The translations under genes and the position numbers were made by a program. The notes beneath the pieces are model-generated. The model worked only from the letters and a program-made list of their open reading frames with translations. It was not told where the DNA came from and did not search any database. From an uncultured Capnocytophaga sp. (GTDB lineage Bacteria > Bacteroidota > Bacteroidia > Flavobacteriales > Flavobacteriaceae), in NCBI GenBank assembly GCA_905372595.1, contig CAJPPS010000087.1, positions 1-6,299 of the forward strand: 6,299 nucleotides of DNA, read 5' to 3'. Below, one piece after another: positions 1 to 5,686 of the stretch; the stretch's first letter is position 1; each line of letters begins with the position of its first letter.

Positions 1-60
1 AATTTATTATTTCTCTATTTTTTTCCCTTAATTATGAATTTAAAAAACCGTTTAATATGA
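1..60 (+). CDS. 3' end of an unidentified upstream gene (partial)
   Basis: Frame 1 is open from the left edge to a TGA at 58-60 and would encode a C-terminal tail of 19 residues: a hydrophobic run (LLFLYFFPLI) followed by the basic end NLKNRLI. A hydrophobic stretch ending in K/R residues suits the last membrane helix of an inner-membrane protein, but the piece is too short to identify. Its TGA overlaps the ATG of the TonB gene in an ATGA arrangement, a common sign of translational coupling inside an operon; that overlap is the main support for a real gene. The alternative is that this is simply AT-rich leader DNA that happens to be open, which is quite possible over only 19 codons. Confidence 0.35.
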   Translation, partial: NLLFLYFFPLIMNLKNRLI

Positions 61-815
61 AGCCTAAAAAAAATCCAAATGCAGATCTAAAAAAACGTAC
101 AGGGCTTTTCTTCTCCATAGGATTAGCAGTAGCTACTTTTGCTAGTCTATATGCTATTAACTACAAAACATCTGAAGAACCTGGAAAACGATTAGATGAA
201 AAAGAAGTTTTTGATATCCCCGAAGATGTAACCGATTTCAGACTAGAAGACAATTCTCCTCCTCCACAACAAGAACCTGAACCTCCTAAGGAAGTAGAAG
301 CTCCTGATGTTATCAAAGAGGTGGATAATAAAGAAAAGGTAAATACAGATCTTAAACCTCAGGAATCCTCTCAGGAGGATAATGCCAATAAAGGACCTAA
401 TCTTAATAGTACTGGAACCGGTACAGGAACCGGTACAGGAGGTGGTGAGGAGGAAATTCCTGATGAAGTTCCTTTCAATGTACTAGAGGAAAAACCTATG
501 TTCCCTCAATGTAAAGATGTACCTAAGCCAGAACAAGAAAATTGCTTTAAAAAAGCACTAGATGCCCACGTAAGGAAAACATTAGAGTATCCTCAACCTG
601 CTATAGATATGGGATTACAAGGAAGAATTATCGTACAATTCCGTATCAAAAAAGATGGTAATGTAGAGGTAACCAATGTTCAGGGTAAAGAAAAAATATT
701 AGAAAAAGAAGCTCGTCGCGTAATAGAAAAGCTTCCTAAACTAATCCCTGGCAAACAACGTGATAGACCCGTGGCTGTAATCTACTCCTACCCTATTGTA
801 TTCAGATTAAACTAA
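57..815 (+). CDS. tonB: TonB family energy-transducing protein
   Basis: Periplasm-spanning protein of 252 residues that would pass proton-motive force from ExbB/ExbD in the inner membrane to TonB-dependent outer-membrane receptors. Order of parts: a basic cytoplasmic N-terminus (1-14), one uncleaved membrane anchor (about 15-34), an acidic and proline-rich periplasmic linker (about 45-115, with PPPQQEPEPP at 68-77), a Thr-Gly repeat (119-130), then the TonB C-terminal domain (about 140-252). That domain has the pattern usual in Bacteroidota TonB proteins: MFPQC with Cys152, a second Cys163, LGL-like QGRIIVQFRI, DGNVEV, LEKEARRVIEKLPKLIPGKQ and a final YSYPIVFRLN. The ATG at 57 gives a complete anchor and overlaps the stop of the preceding open frame. 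No exbB or exbD is visible. These genomes carry several TonB paralogues, so the receptors served by this copy cannot be named. A hairpin terminator follows. Confidence 0.9.
   Translation: MKPKKNPNADLKKRTGLFFSIGLAVATFASLYAINYKTSEEPGKRLDEKEVFDIPEDVTDFRLEDNSPPPQQEPEPPKEVEAPDVIKEVDNKEKVNTDLKPQESSQEDNANKGPNLNSTGTGTGTGTGGGEEEIPDEVPFNVLEEKPMFPQCKDVPKPEQENCFKKALDAHVRKTLEYPQPAIDMGLQGRIIVQFRIKKDGNVEVTNVQGKEKILEKEARRVIEKLPKLIPGKQRDRPVAVIYSYPIVFRLN
411..446 (+). repeat. Three 12-bp tandem units coding a Thr-Gly linker
   Basis: Three in-frame 12-bp units lie in a row: ACTGGAACCGGT (411-422), ACAGGAACCGGT (423-434) and the diverged ACAGGAGGTGGT (435-446). They encode TGTGTGTGTGGG at residues 119-130 of the TonB protein, just before the C-terminal domain. 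The unit is a multiple of three, so gain or loss of a copy changes linker length by four residues without a frameshift. Confidence 0.85.
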
Positions 816-829
816 ACATAACAATTGTC

Positions 830-880
830 AAAGTGAATAGCTAAAAATAACCTTATTTTTCAACTATTCACTTTTGTTTT
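830..880 (+). terminator. Hairpin terminator after tonB
   Basis: A perfect 11-bp outer stem pairs 830-840 (AAAGTGAATAG) with 864-874 (CTATTCACTTT). Inside it, after a small internal loop, AAAAATA at 843-849 pairs with TATTTTT at 854-860. The outer stem runs straight into TTTTGTTTT at 872-880, giving the T-rich tract of an intrinsic terminator. It starts 15 bases after the tonB stop and should separate tonB transcription from the SCO1 gene. Confidence 0.8.
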
Positions 881-900
881 GAATTTCTTCTAGGCTACTT

Positions 901-1542
901 ATGATAGTTACAAAATTAAAAAGTTTTTCCTTGGCTCTTAGTACAGTTTGTATCCTTATGGGGATTACTTGGGGAATAGATCATTGGCGAAGGAAAGCCC
1001 CTGATGAGTTTGTTATCCTAGGTAAAGTCCCTAATTTTTGCCTCACAGACCAACATAATCAATCCATTTGTAATAAAGATTTTAAAGGAAAAATATGGGT
1101 AGTTGATTTCTTTTTTACCTCCTGCCCCACTATTTGTCCTGTTATGACAGCAAATATGGTGGCTGTACAGAATGCTTTCCCTGATAATTCTATAGGAATT
1201 GCTTCTTTCTCCATTGATCCTGAAGAAGACACTCCTGAAAAACTACAGGAATATGCCAAAGAAAAAGGCATTACTTCCCCTCATTGGCATCTGCTTACGG
1301 GTGATGAAGAAACTATTTATGAATTGGCTAATAAAGGGTTCAATATATATGCGAAATCTGGTAATACACCTGCAGAGTTCGAGCATTCTGGACTATTCGC
1401 TCTTATAGATACACAAGGAAATATTATCTCTCGAAAAAGAGAGAATGGCAATCCTATTTTCTTTTACAAAGGCACTGAAAAAGAGGGAATTACTATGCTT
1501 ATAGAAGATATCAAAAAACTAAAAAAACAATCTTTACTTTGA
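901..1542 (+). CDS. SCO1/SenC-family copper chaperone
   Basis: Membrane-anchored thioredoxin-fold protein of 213 residues, facing the periplasm. SCO1/SenC proteins deliver copper to, or keep reduced, the CuA site of cytochrome c oxidase. One N-terminal anchor spans about residues 8-26. The copper motif CPTIC is present (Cys75 and Cys79, in FFFTSCPTICPVM), as is the distal histidine His162 in EFEHSGLFALID. The family segments DFKGKIWVVDFFFTSC and SFSIDPEEDTPEKLQEYA are intact, and the length is normal for the family. An unusual extra pair of cysteines, Cys47 and Cys57, sits just before the thioredoxin core. The cysteine at residue 17 lies in the anchor in a poor lipobox (STVC), so I do not call a lipoprotein. 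The stop codon overlaps the rsmA start, so the two are likely co-translated. No oxidase genes are in the window. Confidence 0.92.
   Translation: MIVTKLKSFSLALSTVCILMGITWGIDHWRRKAPDEFVILGKVPNFCLTDQHNQSICNKDFKGKIWVVDFFFTSCPTICPVMTANMVAVQNAFPDNSIGIASFSIDPEEDTPEKLQEYAKEKGITSPHWHLLTGDEETIYELANKGFNIYAKSGNTPAEFEHSGLFALIDTQGNIISRKRENGNPIFFYKGTEKEGITMLIEDIKKLKKQSLL
1539..1542 (+). promoter_or_regulatory. TTGA stop/start overlap coupling SCO1 gene to rsmA
   Basis: The rsmA start TTG (1539-1541) overlaps the SCO1 stop TGA (1540-1542). The preceding bases, AAAAAAACAATC before TTTACT, are A-rich with no Shine-Dalgarno match. Ribosomes finishing SCO1 are therefore the likely source of rsmA initiation. Confidence 0.7.
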
Positions 1543-2315
1543 AAAAATCACCTGTTTCACCTAAAAAACATCTAGGACAACATTTCCTAACAGATTTTAG
1601 TATTGCTAAGCGTATTGCAGACACTTTATCCCTCAAGAATTATGAAAAAATTCTAGAGATAGGACCTGGTACAGGAGTTCTCACTCAGTTCCTTCTAGAA
1701 AAAGAAATTGAGACTTTTGTTATAGAAATAGATACCGAATCGGTGAAATACTTACAAGAGAATTTTAGCCTGTTAGAAAATCATATCATTGCAGAGGATT
1801 TTCTAAAGTTTGATATTACCACTTTTTTTTCTAAAACACCTTTTGCTATCATAGGAAATTTTCCTTATAATATCTCTTCTCAAATTGTTTTTAAGCTTAT
1901 AGAAATCAGAGCTTTTGTTCCTGAATTCGCAGGAATGTTCCAAAAAGAAGTAGCTGAACGTATCTGTGAAGCTCCAGGTTCAAAAGCCTATGGCATCCTT
2001 TCTGTACTCACACAAGCTTTTTATAAGGCTGAGTATCTCTTTACTGTGAATGAGAATGTATTCAACCCTCCTCCAAAAGTGAAAAGTGGGGTAATTAGGC
2101 TTACTCGTAAAGAGAATTATACACTTCCTTGTGATGAAAAACTCTTTTTCTCTATTGTAAAAACAGCCTTTGGACAACGTAGAAAAACCTTGCGAAATAG
2201 TCTAAAATCATTCCTAGACTCCAAAGGTGTCTTAAAAGAAAATGTCATCTTTGACAAACGCCCTGAAGCACTTTCTGTGGAAGAGTTCATCAGCCTTACT
2301 CAAATGCTTAGCTAG
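1539..2315 (+). CDS. rsmA: 16S rRNA (adenine(1518)-N6/adenine(1519)-N6)-dimethyltransferase
   Basis: RsmA (KsgA) uses S-adenosylmethionine to dimethylate two adjacent adenines in helix 45 near the 3' end of 16S rRNA, a late step in 30S assembly. The 258-residue length is typical. Signatures in order: KKHLGQHFL at 9-17, the SAM-binding loop EIGPGTG at 40-46, acidic VIEID at 61-65, the catalytic NFPYN at 107-111, NPPPKVKS at 176-183 and FGQRRKTLRNSLK at 211-223. The start must be non-ATG: no in-frame ATG lies between the upstream stop and the HLGQHFL motif, and TTG at 1539 gives the expected short leader. That TTG overlaps the SCO1 stop (TTGA), which points to translational coupling and perhaps modest expression. 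Loss of RsmA causes kasugamycin resistance in well-studied bacteria. Confidence 0.96.
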   Translation: MKKSPVSPKKHLGQHFLTDFSIAKRIADTLSLKNYEKILEIGPGTGVLTQFLLEKEIETFVIEIDTESVKYLQENFSLLENHIIAEDFLKFDITTFFSKTPFAIIGNFPYNISSQIVFKLIEIRAFVPEFAGMFQKEVAERICEAPGSKAYGILSVLTQAFYKAEYLFTVNENVFNPPPKVKSGVIRLTRKENYTLPCDEKLFFSIVKTAFGQRRKTLRNSLKSFLDSKGVLKENVIFDKRPEALSVEEFISLTQMLS

Positions 2316-2316
2316 A

Positions 2317-2334
2317 GAATCTATGAATAGATTC
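2317..2334. terminator. Palindrome at the rsmA/fabG convergence, possible bidirectional terminator
   Basis: GAATCTAT (2317-2324) and ATAGATTC (2327-2334) form a perfect inverted repeat around GA. It folds on either strand as a 7-bp stem with a TGAA-type loop. It starts just after the rsmA stop and covers the last codons of fabG. There is no clear T run after the stem on either strand, so activity as an intrinsic terminator is only a suggestion based on position. Confidence 0.35.
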
Positions 2335-3055
2335 CTCCATTAATATTTATCACTTCACCTGTAATATACCCTGCCCTACTAGAAGCCAGAAAAGCTACAA
2401 GATCAGCAACTTCTTCTGCTTTTCCGAACCGTCCTAAGGGAATCATCTTGGTGAGTTCCTCCTCATTCAGTGAGGCAGTCATATCTGTTTGTATAAAGCC
2501 AGGAGCAACTGCATTTACTGTAACATTACGCTTAGCTACTTCTTGAGCTAAAGCCTTAGTTGTAGCTACCAAAGCTCCCTTAGCAGCAGAATAATTTGCC
2601 TGTCCTGAAGTCCCTTTTACTCCAGAGACAGAAGCAATATTGATTATCCTTCCATATCGATTTCTCAACATTTTCTGAATAAAAAAATGGGTTACATTAT
2701 AGAAGCCATCTAGAGTAGTTCTAAGGACTTTATCCCAATCTTCATAAGACATCCACATAAATAATCCATCGCGAGTAATCCCTGCATTATTGACAATAAC
2801 TTCTACCAGATACTCCTTATGGGCTTCTTGCCATAGAGTTAGGACTTCCTGAGTCTGTTCTTTATCAGTCACATCAAAAGGGAGTAATTCTGCCGTTGCT
2901 CCCAATGCCTCTACCTCTTGAAGTGTTTGCTGAGCAGCTTCTTTATTACTCTGATAATTAATTAGTAAATGATAGTTGGTCTCTGAGGCTAATTTTAAGC
3001 AAATAGCCTTACCTATTCCCCGTGAGCCTCCTGTTATTATAGCGCATTTTTTCAT
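2321..3055 (-). CDS. fabG: 3-oxoacyl-ACP reductase, FabG-type short-chain dehydrogenase
   Basis: Short-chain dehydrogenase of 244 residues, expected to reduce 3-oxoacyl-ACP to 3-hydroxyacyl-ACP with NADPH in the cytoplasm. Visible motifs: the Rossmann glycine loop TGGSRGIG at 8-15, DV at 61-62, NNAG at 89-92, catalytic Ser142 (ASVSG), Tyr155 and Lys159 (YSAAK), NAVAPGFIQTDM at 171-182 and the C-terminal YITGEVININGG. Aligning without gaps to Escherichia coli FabG, the tetrad Asn before the active site is Thr114 here (RTTLDGFYN). Features such as LLINYQSN, NNAGITRD, LDGFYNVT and the short GGIYS tail recall FabG paralogues of aryl-polyene/flexirubin clusters more than the primary FabG; this is from memory of the family. 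The gene lies 66 bases downstream of the E1 gene on the same strand, with no visible promoter of its own, so co-transcription is likely. The symbol denotes the family; the exact substrate is uncertain. Confidence 0.88.
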   Translation of the reverse strand: MKKCAIITGGSRGIGKAICLKLASETNYHLLINYQSNKEAAQQTLQEVEALGATAELLPFDVTDKEQTQEVLTLWQEAHKEYLVEVIVNNAGITRDGLFMWMSYEDWDKVLRTTLDGFYNVTHFFIQKMLRNRYGRIINIASVSGVKGTSGQANYSAAKGALVATTKALAQEVAKRNVTVNAVAPGFIQTDMTASLNEEELTKMIPLGRFGKAEEVADLVAFLASSRAGYITGEVININGGIYS

Positions 3056-3068
3056 TTTTCTTCAGAAT

Positions 3069-3101
3069 TTGAGGTCAGCTGAAACCTCAACTGACCCCTC
3101 A
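3069..3101. repeat. Repeat cluster in the E1-fabG spacer (two direct copies, one inverted)
   Basis: Within 33 bases there are three versions of one motif. CTGAAACCTCA (3079-3089) and CTGACCCCTCA (3091-3101) are direct repeats matching at 9 of 11 positions. TTGAGGTCAG (3069-3078) is an inverted copy lacking the two central bases, abutting the first direct copy. On the minus-strand transcript two overlapping stems are possible: 3084-3090 with 3069-3075 (7 bp), or 3091-3096 with 3073-3078 (6 bp). The element ends 13 bases before the fabG start. No T tract follows on the minus strand, so it does not look like an intrinsic terminator. A protein-binding site, an RNA structure controlling fabG translation, or an mRNA processing point are open possibilities. 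Confidence 0.55.
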
Positions 3102-3121
3102 TTAATATTCTTTTAATTTTC

Positions 3122-5533
3122 TTAAAATAGTTGAGGATACTTAATTGGATTTATTTCATTCATTATTGCATATACCTTTTCAAACACATCCTCTACATTA
3201 GGTTTGGAGAAATAATCCCCATCTGATGCATATGCAGGCCTGTGAGACTGAGCCGTAAGTGTTTGAGGCTTGCTATCCAAATACCTATAAGCATCCTGTT
3301 TTTCTACAATTTCACGAAGCAGATAAGCAGAAGCTCCTCCTTCCACATCTTCATCTACAACAAGTAGATTATTGGTTTTCTTGATGCTTTTGAGAGTATC
3401 GTGATTTATATCAAAAGGTACTAAGGACTGAGCATCAATAATTTCTACACTAATATCTACTTTTTCTAATTCAATAGCTGCTTGTTCCACAATACGTAAA
3501 GTAGATCCATAGGAAACAATTGTAATATCTCGTCCTTGACGGATAACCTCAACTACTCCAATAGGAGTGGTAAATTCACCTAAGTTACTTGGCATTTTTT
3601 CCTTACTACGATAACCATTAAGGCATTCCACTACGAAAGCAGGCTGATTTCCCTGCAATAAAGTATTATAGAACCCTGCGGCCTTAGTCATATTACGAGG
3701 CACTAAGAAATAGACTCCTCTGAGGAAATTAATCAATCCTGCCATAGGAGACCCTGAGTGCCAGATCCCTTCCAAGCGATGTCCTCTGGTACGTACAATA
3801 AGGGGTGCTTTCTGGAATCCTGCAGTTCGGTAGCTAAGACTAGCTAAGTCATCTGTGAGTACCTGAATAGCATAGGGAGTATAGTCTATATACTGAATTT
3901 CAGCTATAGGGCGCAAGCCTCGCATAGCCATTCCTATTCCCTGTCCTATAATAGTGGATTCACGTATACCAGTATCAGCTACACGTATCTGACCATATTT
4001 GTCTTGTAAGCCTTCTAATCCTTGATTTACATCCCCTATCTTGCCTGTATCTTCTCCAAAGGTTAGTAGGTTAGGATAAGTGGCAAAAAGTTTATCAAAA
4101 TTATCCCGAAGAATAACTCGTCCATCTACCATAGGAGCTTCTTGGTCGTACTGAGGAAGAATTTCTTTTACAAAAATAGGATTCTGTTGGTCTTCACTAT
4201 ATAAGTGGGAACTATATTTGTCTTGAAGTTCTTCCTGTAGAGACTTAAGCCAAGATTTCAGATGTACTACAGCAGGAGTTTCTTCAAAGGCAAGAAAACG
4301 TAAGGCTTTACGCGCAGTACTTATCACATCACGATAAAGGGGCACGTCTATATCTGCTATGGCATCTTTCAGATGAGAAATCTCAAGGCTATTGAAGCTT
4401 TCCTTTTCGACCTCATAGAGGTGATTTATAAGTTCTCTTTTAGCGTTTTTTATAGGATTTTGGTATTCTTGCCAAGCCTTATCACGACTTTCTTTTACAA
4501 TTTTTTTAGCTTCTTCTTCTATAGAGAGGAGTTCTGATTCTGTAGCAATATTATTTTGGAGAATCCACTTACGCATCTGCACATTACAATCATATTCCTT
4601 TTCCCAATCAAGCCTTTCGGTCGATTTATATCTTTCGTGAGAACCTGAAGTAGAATGTCCTTGAGGCTGAGTAAGTTCCGTTACGTGAATAAGTGAAGGA
4701 ACGTGCTCTGTGCGAGCTAGTTGCCCTGCCTTAGCATAGGTTTCCATTAGCCAAGGATAATCCCAGCCCTTAATGGTATAAATTTCAAATCCTTTATGGC
4801 TGAAATTTCGTTGAAATCCTTTAAGAACTTCGGAGATACTTTCTTTGACTGTATGATAAGAAGCCGGAACTGAAATTCCATAATCATCATCCCAAACACT
4901 CAGTACCACAGGCACTTGTAGCACTCCAATAGCATTGAACGCTTCAAAGAAAAGTCCTTCACTTGTACTAGCATTCCCAATGGTTCCCCAAGCTACTTCA
5001 TTCCCATTATTTGAAAAATTTTCACTATTAGGCAAGGAAAGAGAACGATATATTTTAGAGGCTTGTGCCAATCCTACCAAGCGAGGAATTTGACCTGCTG
5101 TGCAGGAAACATCACTTGCTGTATTATACTGTTCTGTGAGCTTCACCCAATTTCCATCCACATCAAGGCTATGTGTAGCAAAATGCCCTCCCATTTGCCT
5201 TCCTCCACTATGAGGCTCGTGTTCTATATTATTATCTGCATAAATTCCCGCAAAGAATTGCTTAGGAGTAAGCTCTCCAATAGCAAGCATAAAGGTCTGA
5301 TCTCGATAATAACCACTACGGAAATCTCCTCTTTGGAAAGCACGAGCCATCGCTAATTGAGGTACTTCTTTTCCATCTCCAAAAATACCAAACTTAGCTT
5401 TTCCTGTGAGCACTTCTCTTCGTCCTGCTAAGCTACACTCCCTGCTGAGTACAGCAATCTGGTAATCCTCCAGAACTTGTTTCTTTAATTCCTCAAAGGG
5501 CATACTTTGTAAAAAAGAGGTAGTTGTATCCAT
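3122..5533 (-). CDS. Fused 2-oxoacid dehydrogenase E1 alpha/beta, branched-chain type
   Basis: Thiamine-diphosphate decarboxylase component of a 2-oxoacid dehydrogenase complex, with alpha and beta subunits in one 803-residue chain. It would decarboxylate a 2-oxoacid, probably branched-chain (2-oxoisovalerate-like), and acylate the lipoyl group of E2; E2 and E3 are not in the window. From the ATG at 5533: E1-alpha domain about 15-320, with YYRDQ, GRQMGGHFAT, the cofactor motif IGNASTSEG (185-193), WDDDYG (214-219) and the loop GHSTSG (292-297); a helical, charged linker about 320-460; E1-beta domain about 465-790, with FGEDTG (Glu494), TGIRES, IQYIDY, IWHSG (His592), VSYGS and the C-terminal transketolase region. 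The frame stays open to a TTG at 5590, but that TTG is part of the promoter, so ATG 5533 is the better start. At the metal site, Asn187 and Asp216 replace the usual Asp and Asn. Pyruvate or another 2-oxoacid cannot be excluded as substrate. Confidence 0.9.
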   Translation of the reverse strand: MDTTTSFLQSMPFEELKKQVLEDYQIAVLSRECSLAGRREVLTGKAKFGIFGDGKEVPQLAMARAFQRGDFRSGYYRDQTFMLAIGELTPKQFFAGIYADNNIEHEPHSGGRQMGGHFATHSLDVDGNWVKLTEQYNTASDVSCTAGQIPRLVGLAQASKIYRSLSLPNSENFSNNGNEVAWGTIGNASTSEGLFFEAFNAIGVLQVPVVLSVWDDDYGISVPASYHTVKESISEVLKGFQRNFSHKGFEIYTIKGWDYPWLMETYAKAGQLARTEHVPSLIHVTELTQPQGHSTSGSHERYKSTERLDWEKEYDCNVQMRKWILQNNIATESELLSIEEEAKKIVKESRDKAWQEYQNPIKNAKRELINHLYEVEKESFNSLEISHLKDAIADIDVPLYRDVISTARKALRFLAFEETPAVVHLKSWLKSLQEELQDKYSSHLYSEDQQNPIFVKEILPQYDQEAPMVDGRVILRDNFDKLFATYPNLLTFGEDTGKIGDVNQGLEGLQDKYGQIRVADTGIRESTIIGQGIGMAMRGLRPIAEIQYIDYTPYAIQVLTDDLASLSYRTAGFQKAPLIVRTRGHRLEGIWHSGSPMAGLINFLRGVYFLVPRNMTKAAGFYNTLLQGNQPAFVVECLNGYRSKEKMPSNLGEFTTPIGVVEVIRQGRDITIVSYGSTLRIVEQAAIELEKVDISVEIIDAQSLVPFDINHDTLKSIKKTNNLLVVDEDVEGGASAYLLREIVEKQDAYRYLDSKPQTLTAQSHRPAYASDGDYFSKPNVEDVFEKVYAIMNEINPIKYPQLF

Positions 5534-5559
5534 AAAAATTGATTTTCTGAAATAAAGCC

Positions 5560-5590
5560 CAAAAGTACATAAAAAATAATTATTTGCCAA
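5560..5590 (-). promoter_or_regulatory. Bacteroidota-type promoter of the E1 gene
   Basis: Reading the minus strand, TTG (5590-5588) is followed after 20 bases by TACTTTTG (5567-5560). This fits the Bacteroidota housekeeping pattern of a TTG-type -33 box and a TAnnTTTG -7 box at normal spacing. The -7 box ends 26 bases before the ATG at 5533, leaving a short A/T-rich leader. Transcription would begin inside any N-terminal extension starting at 5590, which argues against that longer reading. Confidence 0.75.
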
Positions 5591-5632
5591 GAAAATCCCT
5601 ATTTTTTGATGAGCTTTTCCTATTTATATAGC

Positions 5633-5667
5633 AAAAGCTACCCTTACTTATATAAGTGGATAGCTTT
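5633..5667 (-). terminator. Hairpin after frr, probable terminator
   Basis: AAAGCTA at 5661-5667 (minus strand) pairs with TAGCTTT at 5634-5640. The inside holds a perfect 12-bp palindrome, ACTTATATAAGT (5646-5657), and a CC/GG pair at 5642-5643 and 5658-5659, with small bulges. On the minus strand the distal arm ends in TTTT, then GC. The hairpin begins 20 bases after the frr stop and lies before the E1 promoter, so ending frr transcription is the natural role. The T tract is short, so efficiency may be partial. Confidence 0.6.
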
Positions 5668-5686
5668 ATTATATTTTTTTTAAAGG

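Noticed and set aside
869..876. CACTTTTG as a -7 box for the SCO1 gene
   Set aside because: It misses the leading T of TAnnTTTG, lies within the terminator stem and tail, and has no TTG box at about 20 bases upstream.
949..951. Cysteine 17 of the SCO1 protein as a lipoprotein attachment site
   Set aside because: The residues before it (STV) fit the lipobox poorly and the hydrophobic segment continues past it, so a plain membrane anchor is more likely.
1059..1271. Open frame of 70 codons on the minus strand inside the SCO1 gene
   Set aside because: It is antisense to a well-supported conserved gene, has no recognisable domain, and shows no promoter or leader.
1199..1408. Open frame of 69 codons on the plus strand, another frame of the SCO1 gene
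   Set aside because: The SCO1 motifs lie in the other frame throughout; the low-complexity product looks like out-of-frame translation.
1980..2177. Open frame of 65 codons on the minus strand inside rsmA
   Set aside because: It is antisense to conserved RsmA motifs and its product is not recognisable.
5063..5356. Open frame of 97 codons on the plus strand inside the E1 gene; many cysteines made it look unusual
   Set aside because: It lies opposite the conserved E1-alpha region, and its cysteines arise from the complement of that coding sequence. No leader or family match is visible.
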